DNA of 64,000 bases from Geothrix sp. SG200 (GCF_022808935.1 NZ_JAKZFR010000002.1:462401-526400); one strand, 5' to 3'. Positions 16,653 to 26,251 are shown, counted from the stretch's first letter. Translations and numbers: made by a program. Notes: a model not told the origin generated them from the letters alone.

Positions 16653-17714
16653 CTATTGCGGGGTTGGAGAGGGGGATGCCTTCTCCTCGCGCAAATACTG
16701 GAACTTCTGGATGCGGCGGTTGATCTGGTCGGCCACGTAGATGCCGTCCGAGGCGTCGATGGCGATGCCGTTCGGCACCTGGAACTGGCCCTTGCGGGCC
16801 CCGCCCGCGCCGACGGGCAGGAGGATCTGGCCCGACTGGTCGAAGATCTGGAAGTTGCCGAAGGCGCCGTCCACCACGTAGAGGTGGCCCTCCGAATCCA
16901 CGGCGATGCCCTTGGGGCGGGCGAACTGACCGGCCATGTCGCCCACCTTGCCGAAGGTGCGGATGAACCGGCCCTTGTAGTCGAAGAGCTGGACGCGGAA
17001 GTTGCCCGAGTCCACCACCGCGAAGCCCAGGCCCGGAACCATGCAGGCGTAGGTCGGGTAGTTGAACTGGCCGTCGTCGGTGCCGCGGCCGCCTAGGGTC
17101 TTGATGAGTCTGAGGTTGCGGTTATAGAGGCGCACGGCATGCTCATCGCCGTTCACCACCACCAGGAGGTCCCGGGATTCGTCCACGGCCAGGCCCACGG
17201 GGCGCTGGATGCCATCCGGCCTGCCCACGGAGCTGAGCTGGTGCCCCTCCTTGTCGAAGACCACCACCTGGCTCGCGTTGGCGCTAGCGGCGTAGACGAA
17301 CTTGGAGTCCGCCGCGAGGCCCGTGGGCGAGGGCAGCACGGCACCAGCGATATCCGAGAACTTCCAGATCTTCTTGTTGGCGGGGTCCATGGCGATGACG
17401 CCCAGGTTGTAGTCGCCGACGAACATCACGCCCTTGTCATCCACGGCCACGCTGAGCGGCCGCTGGAGCCAGATCACGTCCTCGGACTTGCCGGCCAGGC
17501 GGTCGAGGAAGCTGCGCTTCTTCTTGGCGCCCACATCGAAGGCGTTGCGGTACTCGGCCACCCACTTGATGCGGGCGGGAGCGGGCGGCGGGGGCCAGGC
17601 CAGCACCTCGTCCTGCGCCACGGGAGGTGCGGCGGGTTTCTGCGCGGACAGAGGCGCCATCGCGCTCGCGACACACGCGAAGGCAACGGACAGCAGGGTG
17701 GAATGCTTGAACAT
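16653..17714 (-). CDS. Exported NHL-repeat beta-propeller protein
   Basis: The protein has 353 aa with a signal peptide (MFKHSTLLSVAFACVASAMA). The start is placed at the Met beginning the signal peptide rather than an in-frame ATG 14 codons upstream. Five to six NHL-type repeats are visible, for example RPLSVAVDDKGVMFVGDYNL, RPVGLAVDESRDLLVVVNG, RPKGIAVDSEGHLYVVDGAF and VPNGIAIDASDGIYVADQIN, forming a propeller. No catalytic motif is seen. A similar protein opens the divergent operon at 18022, so each arm of the cytochrome cluster begins with an NHL protein. A scaffold or docking role for cytochromes is inference. Confidence 0.88.
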   Translation of the reverse strand: MFKHSTLLSVAFACVASAMAPLSAQKPAAPPVAQDEVLAWPPPPAPARIKWVAEYRNAFDVGAKKKRSFLDRLAGKSEDVIWLQRPLSVAVDDKGVMFVGDYNLGVIAMDPANKKIWKFSDIAGAVLPSPTGLAADSKFVYAASANASQVVVFDKEGHQLSSVGRPDGIQRPVGLAVDESRDLLVVVNGDEHAVRLYNRNLRLIKTLGGRGTDDGQFNYPTYACMVPGLGFAVVDSGNFRVQLFDYKGRFIRTFGKVGDMAGQFARPKGIAVDSEGHLYVVDGAFGNFQIFDQSGQILLPVGAGGARKGQFQVPNGIAIDASDGIYVADQINRRIQKFQYLREEKASPSPTPQ

Positions 17715-17819
17715 GGCTTGTTTGCCTCGTGGATGGCTTGCATCGGACAACGTCACAGGAACCTGTCAGCCGACCCTCGAACCATAGGGCCCATAAGCGA
17801 ACTACGGGTCATCTATTTT

Positions 17820-17835
17820 TGTGATTTTGATCATC
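17820..17835. promoter_or_regulatory. CRP/FNR-like half-palindrome in the divergent region
   Basis: TGTGA, six bases, TCATC lies in an AT-rich island between the divergent NHL genes. It resembles a CRP-type box (TGTGA-N6-TCACA) with a weak right half. A site here could co-regulate both arms of the cytochrome cluster. No strong -10/-35 pair is evident. Confidence 0.35.
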
Positions 17836-18021
17836 TGGTTTTTTTTTCTTAGGGGCCTTTAAGAAACGATTGCTTTGTTGCAGCTCGCAACTGTTGCGTG
17901 TTACACGGCATAGATCATCTGCTTATCCTTAAACCTCATTCCGCCTTATGCTCCTGGTGTCCCGGACCTTCTTCCGAGGACTCCCCCCCCTCTGCACAGC
18001 CAGTTCCCTGGAGGTCATCCC

Positions 18022-19383
18022 ATGACCGGCCGGTCCATCCTTCGCCGACGCTGGGCCCTGTCCACGGCCCTCGCCTTCCTGTCCGGCCTCGGCCTGGCGG
18101 CCCAGGCCACGCTTCCCGTCGCCACCCCATTGCGCTCCTATGACAAAGGCTTCCGCGCGCCGGTACGCCTGGCCACGGATTCCGCCGGACGCCTCTTCGT
18201 GGCCGATCCCCGGCTGGGAGTGATCACGGTCCGCGACGAGGCGGGCCGGTTCCTCGGGGCCAAGTGGGGCTTCGCCCAGCCTCTCGGCATCGCCGTGGAT
18301 CCCTCGGGCCGCATCTTCGTCTGCGAGGCGGGCAAGGGGCGAGTTTCCATCTTCACGCCCGGCTGGGTGCCCGCGGGATACCTCGGCCAGGGCGACGGCG
18401 AGTTCCAGATGCCCAACCACCTCCAGATCACGCCGAACGGCCTGGTCTACGTGGTGGACAGCCAGGCCAACCAGGTGAAGGTCTACGGCCCTGGCAACCA
18501 GCTGGTACGCCAGATTGGGACGACCGGGGCCCTGGCTGGCCAGTTCAACTTCCCCACGGGCGTCGCAGTCGCGCCCTCGGGCGAGATCTTCGTCTCCGAC
18601 CAGGGCAACGAGCGCATCCAGGTCTTCGACGCCAACGGCACCTTCCTCCGGAAGTTCGGCGGCCTCCTCGGCATGATCGGAACCAACACCACCTTCGGCC
18701 GCGTGCAGGGGCTGCTCGCGGATGCCCAAGGGCGCATCTACCTGGCGGACTCCTTCCGCGGCGTGGTGGTGGTGGTCACTGCCACAGGCACCGTCCTGGG
18801 GAACCTGGGCAGCTTCGGATCAGATCCTGGCCAGCTTCAGGGCCCCGCCAGCTTGGCCATCGACCGGAACAACCGCCTCCTCGTGGCTGCGCCGGGCAAC
18901 ACCCGGGTGGAGGTCTATGGACTGGATGCCTACACCGATCCCCACATCCTCTCCGCAAGCCTCTCCGTGAAGCCCACCCAGCTGGTGCGGGAGAATCCCG
19001 AGGGCCGAGCCCACGCTCGTCAGTCCACCACCCGAGCCGTCCGCAACTGGCGGGAGCAGGATGACGGGATTCCCGGCGCCACCATGCGCCCCCCCCTGGT
19101 CTCTGTCCTCATCCGGATCCCCGGCGTGGATCCATCCACCATCCAGGGCGGCACCCTCACTGCCAACGGGGTGGCCGCCACCCGCGTCCCCGGAGCCTTC
19201 ATCGGGGACTTCGACCACGACGGATTCCTGGAATACCGGGCCTGGTTCGACCAGAACCGTATGCTGGCCACCCTGCCCGACGGGGACGCCTTCCTGGCGC
19301 TGTCGGGCAGGCTGAACGACGGGCGTACGTTCGAAAGCCTCGCTTTCGTGACCGTAATCAATCCGACCGGGAGCGCCCAATGA
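18022..19383 (+). CDS. Exported NHL-repeat beta-propeller protein with C-terminal domain
   Basis: The protein has 453 aa. An Arg-rich N-terminus and hydrophobic stretch (residues about 12-28) form a signal peptide. Residues about 40-310 carry six NHL-type repeats, such as QPLGIAVDPSGRIFVCEAGK, FPTGVAVAPSGEIFVSDQGN and GPASLAIDRNNRLLVAAPGN. Residues about 360-453 form a separate beta-rich tail with GDFDHDGFLEYRAWFD, an acidic loop that may bind calcium. The stop overlaps the ATG of the 13-heme cytochrome (ATGA), so the two are coupled. It mirrors the NHL protein of the divergent arm. Confidence 0.88.
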   Translation: MTGRSILRRRWALSTALAFLSGLGLAAQATLPVATPLRSYDKGFRAPVRLATDSAGRLFVADPRLGVITVRDEAGRFLGAKWGFAQPLGIAVDPSGRIFVCEAGKGRVSIFTPGWVPAGYLGQGDGEFQMPNHLQITPNGLVYVVDSQANQVKVYGPGNQLVRQIGTTGALAGQFNFPTGVAVAPSGEIFVSDQGNERIQVFDANGTFLRKFGGLLGMIGTNTTFGRVQGLLADAQGRIYLADSFRGVVVVVTATGTVLGNLGSFGSDPGQLQGPASLAIDRNNRLLVAAPGNTRVEVYGLDAYTDPHILSASLSVKPTQLVRENPEGRAHARQSTTRAVRNWREQDDGIPGATMRPPLVSVLIRIPGVDPSTIQGGTLTANGVAATRVPGAFIGDFDHDGFLEYRAWFDQNRMLATLPDGDAFLALSGRLNDGRTFESLAFVTVINPTGSAQ

Positions 19384-21974
19384 TCCGCCGCCTCGTCCTC
19401 CCCGTTCTCGCCCTTGGGCTCCTGCTCAGGGGTGAAGCTAGGCTCCTCGCCAGCGACCCGCCACACAACTCTGCAAACAACATCCAGTGCGTGAGTTGCC
19501 ACAAACTGCACAAGGCACCCGGCGGTACGCTCACCACCGTGAGCGGCAACGTGAACCTCTGCCTCAGCTGCCATAGCGACGGCGCCAAGGTTTCCAAGGC
19601 TCTTTACAACTCGGACCAATCCGTGCCCGCAAGCGCCAGCCTGGTGGGCTCCGCCGCCGGCGGCACGTCCCACCGCTGGGATTCCAGCGCCGCGGGGCGC
19701 CTCATCAAGACCACCAACAACTCCACCGCGACCATCACGCCTTCCGGCGACTACACCGGCGCCTACCCCGCCACCATCATGATCAAGGTCGATACCACCT
19801 TGGGCGCCACCACGGGCAAGGCGACGGTCACCTGTACGCAGACCATCGATGGCACCACCTGGACAGCCATCGGCACCTCCTTCACCACCAGCACTACTCC
19901 CCAGCTCCTGACGGGGACCGGCGTGTCCCTGGCCTTCTCCAGCACCGGCACCTTCGCGGCCAACGATGTCTTCTACCTCTACGTCCGACCCGACCTAGTG
20001 AACCCCACCTCGATCATGGCCACCCGCCTCGAGGGCGGGAAGATGATGTGCTCCACCTGCCACGACCAGCACCTGCAAGCGAACGCGCCCTTCGACCCGA
20101 CCGCCCCGGGCATCACCAGCGGCACCGGCAGCGCCGGCCGCCACTTCCAGCGGGTGAGGAACGACGACGGCTCCATGTGCGGCGACTGCCACGCCCCCCG
20201 CAACGTGGGCAAGGGTGGCACCTCCCATCCGGTGAACCTGCCCGTGGCAGGTGCGGCGAATACCAAGGCCCCCACCACCGTGCCCCTAACATCCAGCGGC
20301 AACGTCCACTGCCTCAGCTGCCACGACTTCCATGGGGCGCCCACTACCACCACACCCGCGGGCATGCTGCTGCGCGTGAGCAATTCCACGGCCCTCTGCA
20401 CCGATTGCCACACCCTGGCGGACACCACCACCGCCAATACCCACACCAACTCCACCAGCGGCATCCTCTGGCCCGGCGACGGGTACGGCGGGAGCACCTA
20501 CTATCCCTCCCCTGGCATTACGGACACCACGAAGCGTGGTGCATGCATGAACTGCCACACTCCCCACGGTTGGCCCGACGCCAACAACCCCGGTGGCAAG
20601 TACGCGAACGCCCTGGGAGCGGAGCAGGACAACCTCTGCGAGACCTGCCATGACGGCACCCCCGCCAAGGACGTCCGCACCCAGATCATCAAGACCTACC
20701 GCCACCCTGTGGACCGCAACAGCGGCCGCACCGTGGGTTGCGCCGACTGCCACAACCCCCACATGGCCGTCGCCGGCGTTCACGCCTATGGTGTGACCAC
20801 TCCGGCGATGACTGTGGATCGCAACCGCATCCGCACCGCGCCCGTGGCGGGGACGGCACCGACCGTGTACAGCGGAGCCATGAAAGGCGTGGATGGGGTC
20901 AAATTCAACTACTCAACAATCGCCAGCAACTGGGCGGTCCCCGTCGCCACCACCTTTTCTAAGCTTAATAGCGGAAATCCCAAAGGCTTCCTTGGCGCAG
21001 GAGGCACTGGAGAGACTGACCGTGGCGCCGAGTTCGAATACCAGGTCTGCTTCAAGTGCCACACCAGCTATGACTCGATGAATTCCACCACGAGCAGCAC
21101 CATCCTAAGGACGGTGGCCTGGGGCGGAGTCACCGCGCACTACAACGCCGGCACCGCCAAGTTCACCAACGGGAGCACCGCCGTCGTCGGCACCAGCACC
21201 ACCTGGACCACGTTCATGGCCGGCATGTACATCCAGAAGAACATCACCTCCCCGGCTTACCGGATCGCCTCCGCCACGGCCACCTCCATCACCCTGGCCA
21301 CCCCCTACGCGGGCACCACCGATGCTTCCGCGGCTGGTTACACCATCACCAAACAAGAGACCGATCTGGCTCAGGAGTTCAATCCGAAGAACGCCTCCTT
21401 CCACCCAGTGGTTGCGGGGGCGGCCGCCGCGGGAAGCGGCTCCAGCGCCTTGACCGCCGCCCAGATGAAGGCTCCCTGGGCTACCAACCTCGGCACCCAG
21501 ACCATGCTCTGCTCGGACTGCCACAACACGGAAGCCGCCTCACCGGCGGCCCAAGGGCCCCATGGATCGGCAAACAGGTTCATGCTCAGGGGCACCAACG
21601 TTCTTTGGCCGGCGACGACGGCGTTCAATGGCTCAACCCTCTACAACACCACCTTCTGTTCCAATTGCCACACCTATGCCTCAACCAATGTCGTCCACGC
21701 TGAACACACTGGCCGTTCCGCTTCGGGTAAAACCTTCACCTGCACCAGCTGCCACCTGTTGGTGCCGCATGGTGGCAAGCTGGGCCGCCTGATCGCCACG
21801 AATACTGCTGGCCTACCCAAACGGTACGCTGTGGATGGGGACTCGACGAACGTCTTGATTCGCGCTTTCGTTAAGGCGTCAACCCCAGGAGGGTACTCGA
21901 AATCCAATTGCGGATCCGCACAGAGCGGCTGTACCACCCATTCCCTGACTTCGAGCGCCTCGAACTCCTGGTAG
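19380..21974 (+). CDS. 13-heme c-type cytochrome with inserted beta-rich domains
   Basis: The protein has 864 aa with a signal peptide. I count 13 CxxCH motifs: CVSCH, CLSCH, CSTCH, CGDCH, CLSCH, CTDCH, CMNCH, CETCH, CADCH, CFKCH, CSDCH, CSNCH and CTSCH. Two haem-free Thr/Ser-rich stretches interrupt them. Residues about 100-205 contain ATIMIKVDTTLGATTGKATV. Residues about 580-655 read GTSTTWTTFMAGMYIQ and ATSITLATPYAGTT, a pattern also common in phage tail and surface proteins. The insertions suggest a surface-exposed cytochrome that binds a substrate or partner. It lies in an operon with an NHL protein and System II maturation genes. Confidence 0.92.
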   Translation: MIRRLVLPVLALGLLLRGEARLLASDPPHNSANNIQCVSCHKLHKAPGGTLTTVSGNVNLCLSCHSDGAKVSKALYNSDQSVPASASLVGSAAGGTSHRWDSSAAGRLIKTTNNSTATITPSGDYTGAYPATIMIKVDTTLGATTGKATVTCTQTIDGTTWTAIGTSFTTSTTPQLLTGTGVSLAFSSTGTFAANDVFYLYVRPDLVNPTSIMATRLEGGKMMCSTCHDQHLQANAPFDPTAPGITSGTGSAGRHFQRVRNDDGSMCGDCHAPRNVGKGGTSHPVNLPVAGAANTKAPTTVPLTSSGNVHCLSCHDFHGAPTTTTPAGMLLRVSNSTALCTDCHTLADTTTANTHTNSTSGILWPGDGYGGSTYYPSPGITDTTKRGACMNCHTPHGWPDANNPGGKYANALGAEQDNLCETCHDGTPAKDVRTQIIKTYRHPVDRNSGRTVGCADCHNPHMAVAGVHAYGVTTPAMTVDRNRIRTAPVAGTAPTVYSGAMKGVDGVKFNYSTIASNWAVPVATTFSKLNSGNPKGFLGAGGTGETDRGAEFEYQVCFKCHTSYDSMNSTTSSTILRTVAWGGVTAHYNAGTAKFTNGSTAVVGTSTTWTTFMAGMYIQKNITSPAYRIASATATSITLATPYAGTTDASAAGYTITKQETDLAQEFNPKNASFHPVVAGAAAAGSGSSALTAAQMKAPWATNLGTQTMLCSDCHNTEAASPAAQGPHGSANRFMLRGTNVLWPATTAFNGSTLYNTTFCSNCHTYASTNVVHAEHTGRSASGKTFTCTSCHLLVPHGGKLGRLIATNTAGLPKRYAVDGDSTNVLIRAFVKASTPGGYSKSNCGSAQSGCTTHSLTSSASNSW

Positions 21975-21987
21975 TACGAGGCCATCC

Positions 21988-23271
21988 TTGAGCGTGACCT
22001 GGCTTCAGCGGCTGAAGCACTTCCTCATCTCCCCGGCGACCATCGTCGGGGATTTGGCCGTTATCACGCTCCTGGGAAGCCTCGGAGCCGCCTTGCCCCA
22101 GGCCGGCGTGGCTGCCGCCGCCGAGGTGGGGTGGCTGCGCCAGCACGGGCCCTTCCTCTCTTTCCTGGCGGATCACCTGGCCCTGGACCATGTATTCACC
22201 AGCCCGCCCTTCCTGGTCGCGCTGGGCTTCGCCACCGTGTCCCTGTCCATCGTGGTGGTCGAGCAGATCCGCCGCCTGGCCGCCCAGTGGAAACTCACCC
22301 CCACGGAGGGTGCCTTCCGCGGCGCCCCCTTCCGCGCGGAATTCACGCGGCCCGCCTCGGGGGCTGCCACGACGCTGCGGACCCGCGGTCGCCTGGGCTT
22401 GGCGGGCTCGCCCCTGTTCCACCTGGGCCTGCTCTGCGTAATCCTCGCCGGCGCCCTCCAGGCTCTCTTCGGCGTGAGCGCGGTGGTGGACCTCTACGAA
22501 GGGGAGGTGCTCCCGCCCGCCGTCGAGGCCTGGGGGGCCCAGTGGCCCGGGCCCCTGGGCTCGCCCTTCCGCCTGGAGACGCCCCTGCGCCTGGTGTCCG
22601 TGGAGAGCACACGCTACGGCGGTGGCGATCTGCGGACCCTCCGCCTGCGGTTGGCGGAGGTGACGTCGAACGGAGACCAGATGCGCGAGATGGGCATCAA
22701 CCAGGACCTGCCCGTGCCGCGGGGTCGCCTCTACGCGGACAACCAGCACGGCCCTGCGGCCCTGGTGGAATGGAGTCTCCCCGCCAAGCCGCCCCAGCGG
22801 ACCGCCATCCTGCTGGAGAAGAAGGAGGCCGCCGCCTTCGGAGCCTACTCTCAGGGGCCGGGTCACCTGCGCGCCCGCATCCGGGTGCCCATGCCCGGGG
22901 ATGGCAGCCGCCCCGGCCTGGCGGAGGTGCGCGTCCTCGACGGCCCCGCCACCCTGGCGGAGGGCCCCCTGCGGCCCGGCGAGAGCCTGCCCCTGCCCGG
23001 GGGTGGCGCGCTGAAGCTGCACGGCCTCCCCTACTGGGCCCGGCTCCACGGCAATCACGACCCTGCCATCGGGCTGGCCTACCTGGGCTTCGCCCTGGCC
23101 CTGACGGGAGCCGCCCTCACCTACGGGATCACGCGAGTGGACGAGCTGGTGGCCGTCACGCCTGAAGGCGAGTTCGAGAGGGTGGTAGTGGCCCTGCGGC
23201 CCCACCGCTTCGCCCCCCTGTTCCGGGAGCGGTTCGAGCGCCTGGTACGGGACCATGGAGGTGAGGTGTGA
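21988..23271 (+). CDS. resB: Cytochrome c biogenesis protein, ResB/Ccs1 family
   Basis: The protein has 427 aa from a TTG start. The ResB layout is clear: two N-terminal membrane helices around residues 13-35 and 70-90, a third at about 140-160 (LFHLGLLCVILAGALQALFG), a long periplasmic domain, and a last helix (GLAYLGFALALTGAALTYGI) near residue 365. ResB with CcsA forms the System II haem exporter and synthetase that attaches haem to CxxCH. It lies 14 bp after the 13-heme cytochrome and before a lipoprotein and CcsA. A maturation system next to its substrates suggests a dedicated copy; whether another exists elsewhere is unknown. Confidence 0.87.
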   Translation: MSVTWLQRLKHFLISPATIVGDLAVITLLGSLGAALPQAGVAAAAEVGWLRQHGPFLSFLADHLALDHVFTSPPFLVALGFATVSLSIVVVEQIRRLAAQWKLTPTEGAFRGAPFRAEFTRPASGAATTLRTRGRLGLAGSPLFHLGLLCVILAGALQALFGVSAVVDLYEGEVLPPAVEAWGAQWPGPLGSPFRLETPLRLVSVESTRYGGGDLRTLRLRLAEVTSNGDQMREMGINQDLPVPRGRLYADNQHGPAALVEWSLPAKPPQRTAILLEKKEAAAFGAYSQGPGHLRARIRVPMPGDGSRPGLAEVRVLDGPATLAEGPLRPGESLPLPGGGALKLHGLPYWARLHGNHDPAIGLAYLGFALALTGAALTYGITRVDELVAVTPEGEFERVVVALRPHRFAPLFRERFERLVRDHGGEV

Positions 23272-23273
23272 TC

Positions 23274-23813
23274 ATGCGAATGTTCCTTGCCCTGGCAGTC
23301 CTGGCCCTTCCCCTGGGCCTCGGATGCTCGCGGGTGTCCTCCAGCGAGGCCAGGATGCTGGTGGCCCGCTACAACCAGGTGGTGAGCGAGGCCTACCGGA
23401 AGAACGATGTCCGTCTCATCGACGAGGTGGTGGGACCGGACGCGCCGGATGGCAAGCGCCTCCTCGGCCTCATCGGCGTGCGCATGGACATGGGCCTGAC
23501 CCTGGATGCCCGCCTGGAAGACCTGGAGGTGACGAAGGTCGAGCAGGCCGCCGACAGTCTCCAGGTCCACACCCGGGAGCAGTGGCGCTACCGGGATGTG
23601 CAGACCGCCACGGGCCGGCAGGTGGGCGAAGCCTCCGTGGACCACTACGAGATGCTCTACCGGTTCAGCTACCACAAGGGCACCTGGCTGGTGGAGGAGA
23701 CCAAGTTCACGGCACCACCCCAGGTGGGACGCAAGGAAGTCCCCTGGAACATCGACGCCAAGGATGCCCACGGCATGATCACCGCGCCCGCCACCCAGGG
23801 AGCAAAGCCATGA
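23274..23813 (+). CDS. Lipoprotein between resB and ccsA, unknown function
   Basis: The protein has about 179 aa. The N-terminus MRMFLALAVLALPLGLGC ends in a lipobox (LGLGC), so it should be a lipid-anchored periplasmic protein. The mature part is alpha/beta with no Cys pair and no CxxCH. An overlapping GTG at 23268 is an alternative start; the ATG was preferred because GAGGTG lies 5 bases upstream. It overlaps the ResB stop region and shares an ATGA with ccsA, so it is tightly embedded in the maturation operon. A role as haem-delivery or thiol partner is only a guess; no family was recognised. Confidence 0.7.
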   Translation: MRMFLALAVLALPLGLGCSRVSSSEARMLVARYNQVVSEAYRKNDVRLIDEVVGPDAPDGKRLLGLIGVRMDMGLTLDARLEDLEVTKVEQAADSLQVHTREQWRYRDVQTATGRQVGEASVDHYEMLYRFSYHKGTWLVEETKFTAPPQVGRKEVPWNIDAKDAHGMITAPATQGAKP

Positions 23814-24637
23814 GCCCCTTCTTCCAGGAGACTCTCCTCCACTGGACGGCCGTGGGCGTCTACGCCCTGGCCGCCATCCTCTTCGCCCACGCCCTGCTCT
23901 GGGACCACCCCGCGCGGGTCCGCTGGGCTCGCGGGCTCGCGGCCCTGGGCCTCCTGCCCCACGGGGCGGCCCTCGTCATCCGCTGGATCGAAACGGGCCA
24001 CGGCCCCTACATGCTGAAGTACGAAGTGCTGTCCTCCAACGCCTGGATCGCCATCCTCATGCTGCTCATCGTGCTGTGGCGGCGACCCCGCTGGGCGGGG
24101 CTAGCCCTAGTGGTCCTGCCCGCCGCGATCCTGATGATGGGCCTGGGCCTGCTGGCGAGCCCGGAAGCCAAGGAGCTGCCCCCCACGCTGCGGTCCATCT
24201 GGCTCGTCTTCCACATCTTCTTCACCAAGCTGGCGGTGGGGGCGTTCCTCCTCGCCTTCGCGGCCGCGGTGCTCGTGCTCCGCAAGCTCAAGGGCGCCAC
24301 CAGCCCCTTCCTCGCCCGGTTCCCGTCGGCGGAGGTCCTGGATGCCTCGATGATCCGCTTCGTGGGCTTCGGCTTCGTGTTCTGGTCCACCACCATCATC
24401 GCCGGCGCCATCTGGGCTCATCAGTCCTGGGGCCGCTACTGGGGCTGGGATCCCATCGAGACCTGGTCGCTCGTGACCTGGCTCTGCTTCGGCACCTTGC
24501 TGCACCTGCGGCTGTTCTACCGCCTGGGCCCGCGGGCCACGGCCTGGTTCACCATCGGCTGTTTCGGGGTTTCCATCCTCACGGCCTTCATCTTCCCCTT
24601 CCTCCTGCCCTCGCTTCACGCCGCCTACTTCCAGTGA
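23810..24637 (+). CDS. ccsA: Cytochrome c assembly protein, CcsA/ResC family
   Basis: The protein has 275 aa with eight predicted membrane helices. The haem-handling WWD-type motif is plain at WGRYWGWDPIETWSL near residue 210. Conserved histidines occur in HWTAVG, GPYM-flanking loops and LVFHIFFTKL. CcsA and ResB together carry haem across the membrane and ligate it to apocytochromes. The gene overlaps the lipoprotein stop (ATGA) and ends the plus-strand operon. CcmC of System I also has WWD, but the ResB neighbour decides for System II. Confidence 0.92.
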   Translation: MSPFFQETLLHWTAVGVYALAAILFAHALLWDHPARVRWARGLAALGLLPHGAALVIRWIETGHGPYMLKYEVLSSNAWIAILMLLIVLWRRPRWAGLALVVLPAAILMMGLGLLASPEAKELPPTLRSIWLVFHIFFTKLAVGAFLLAFAAAVLVLRKLKGATSPFLARFPSAEVLDASMIRFVGFGFVFWSTTIIAGAIWAHQSWGRYWGWDPIETWSLVTWLCFGTLLHLRLFYRLGPRATAWFTIGCFGVSILTAFIFPFLLPSLHAAYFQ

Positions 24638-24708
24638 CCGGGGATTGTGACTATTTCCGCCACCTTTGACCCCAGAATGATGTTGCGAAAGGCAATGAGG
24701 GTGACGTC

Positions 24709-26169
24709 GTGAGCAAGGTTCTCTTCGTGGTGCCACCCTACTCCAGCTGGGGGGTGGAGGTCATCGGCACCTGGCCGCCGCTCCAGATCGCCTACCTGGC
24801 GGGGGCCGTCGAGGGGGCGGGGCATGAGGCCCGCATCTACGACGCCATGAACCGGGAGGGCGCCAGCTTCGAGAGCATCCGCGCGGAGGTCGAAGAGTAC
24901 CGCCCGGATATCGTCGTGGCCTACGACTACCTGCCCGTCACCGGCGCCATCAGCACGGCGGTGGTGCCCGCGGCCATGAAGGCCCTGGGACTGGCCAAGG
25001 CGGTGGATCCCGCCATCACCACGCTCATCGGCGGCCCCTTCCCCACCTTCAAATACGCCGAGCTTCTGCGGGATCCCTCCGGGGCCGTGGACATCGTCCT
25101 GCGCGGCGAAGCGGAAGCCACCTTCCCCGAGCTTTTGGCCGCCCTTCCGGGCGGCGCGCTGGACGGGGTCCGCGGCCTCGCCTTCCTGCGCGACGACGAG
25201 ATCATCGTCACCGAGACCCGCCCCCACATCACGGACCTCGACGCAGTCAAGCCCGCCTGGCACCTGCTGGACTGGGACGCCTACCGCTACCGCATCGATC
25301 CGCCGGGCCGCATGGCTTCCATCCTCACCTCCCGCGGCTGCATGATGGGCTGCTCGTTCTGCAGCCACCGGGCCTTCTGGCGGGGCGACTGGCGCGCGCG
25401 GACGCCTGAGGACGTCATCGAGGAGATCCGCCTGCTCGTGGACCGCTACGCCGTCGAATCCATCACGATGATCGACCCGTACCCCACCCACGACCGGGAG
25501 CGCTGGGAGCGGCTCCTCGACCTCATCATCGACGCCAGGCTCGGCATCCGGCTGCTGATGGAGACCCGCGCGGAGGATGTGGTGCGCGACGCGGACCTGC
25601 TGCCCAAGTACCGGGAGGCGGGCGTGGTGCACCTTTACATCGGGGCCGAGGCCGGCACGGACGAGCTGCTGGCCTCCCTCAACAAGGGCAACGACGTGGA
25701 CGCCATCGTCCAGGCCATCCGACTCGCCCGCGAGCACGACATCGTCACCGAAGCCTCCTTCATGATCGGCCACCCCACGGAGACCCAGGCCTCCATCGAC
25801 CGCACCATCGAGGTCGCCATCCGGATGAACCCCGATATCGCGGTGTTCCCCGTCCTGACGCCCATGCCCTTCACGCCCCTCTACGACCAGATGCAGGACC
25901 GGGTGCGCGTCCACGACTACTCCAAATACAACCTGTCCACCCCGATCATCGAGCCGTACGACATGACGATCGAGGAGGTCGCCATCGCTCTGGGGCGCTG
26001 CTACATGACCTTCTACGCCCAGAAGATCCCCCAGATCCGGGCCCTGCCGGACGGCTTCAAGCGCCGCTACCTCCTGAGCGCCTGCAAGGAGATGATGGCC
26101 GCCTACGGCAAGCACTTCAGCCACCTGGGGGCGAAGATGCCGAAGATGCACCCCCATCCGGCCGCCTGA
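24709..26169 (+). CDS. B12-binding-domain radical SAM protein
   Basis: The protein has 486 aa from a GTG start. Residues about 1-150 are a cobalamin-binding-like Rossmann domain (VVPPYSSWGVEV, PPLQIAYLAGAVEGAGHE, TLIGGPFPT). The radical SAM core follows from about residue 200 with the 4Fe-4S motif in SRGCMMGCSFC (CxxxCxxC). GAEAGTDELLASLNKGN and FMIGHPTET are typical of the BchE/HpnJ-type class. Enzymes of this class do methylations and difficult C-C or ring chemistry. The substrate cannot be told, and the neighbours (cytochrome maturation genes, NrfJ-like protein) give no firm clue. Confidence 0.88.
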   Translation: MSKVLFVVPPYSSWGVEVIGTWPPLQIAYLAGAVEGAGHEARIYDAMNREGASFESIRAEVEEYRPDIVVAYDYLPVTGAISTAVVPAAMKALGLAKAVDPAITTLIGGPFPTFKYAELLRDPSGAVDIVLRGEAEATFPELLAALPGGALDGVRGLAFLRDDEIIVTETRPHITDLDAVKPAWHLLDWDAYRYRIDPPGRMASILTSRGCMMGCSFCSHRAFWRGDWRARTPEDVIEEIRLLVDRYAVESITMIDPYPTHDRERWERLLDLIIDARLGIRLLMETRAEDVVRDADLLPKYREAGVVHLYIGAEAGTDELLASLNKGNDVDAIVQAIRLAREHDIVTEASFMIGHPTETQASIDRTIEVAIRMNPDIAVFPVLTPMPFTPLYDQMQDRVRVHDYSKYNLSTPIIEPYDMTIEEVAIALGRCYMTFYAQKIPQIRALPDGFKRRYLLSACKEMMAAYGKHFSHLGAKMPKMHPHPAA

Positions 26170-26251
26170 TCACCCAGACGCCACGACCCCTCGGGATCAC
26201 TCCGCTCAAGCCCGATAGGTCCTTGCACCTCATCCACCAAAGGAACTCCCC

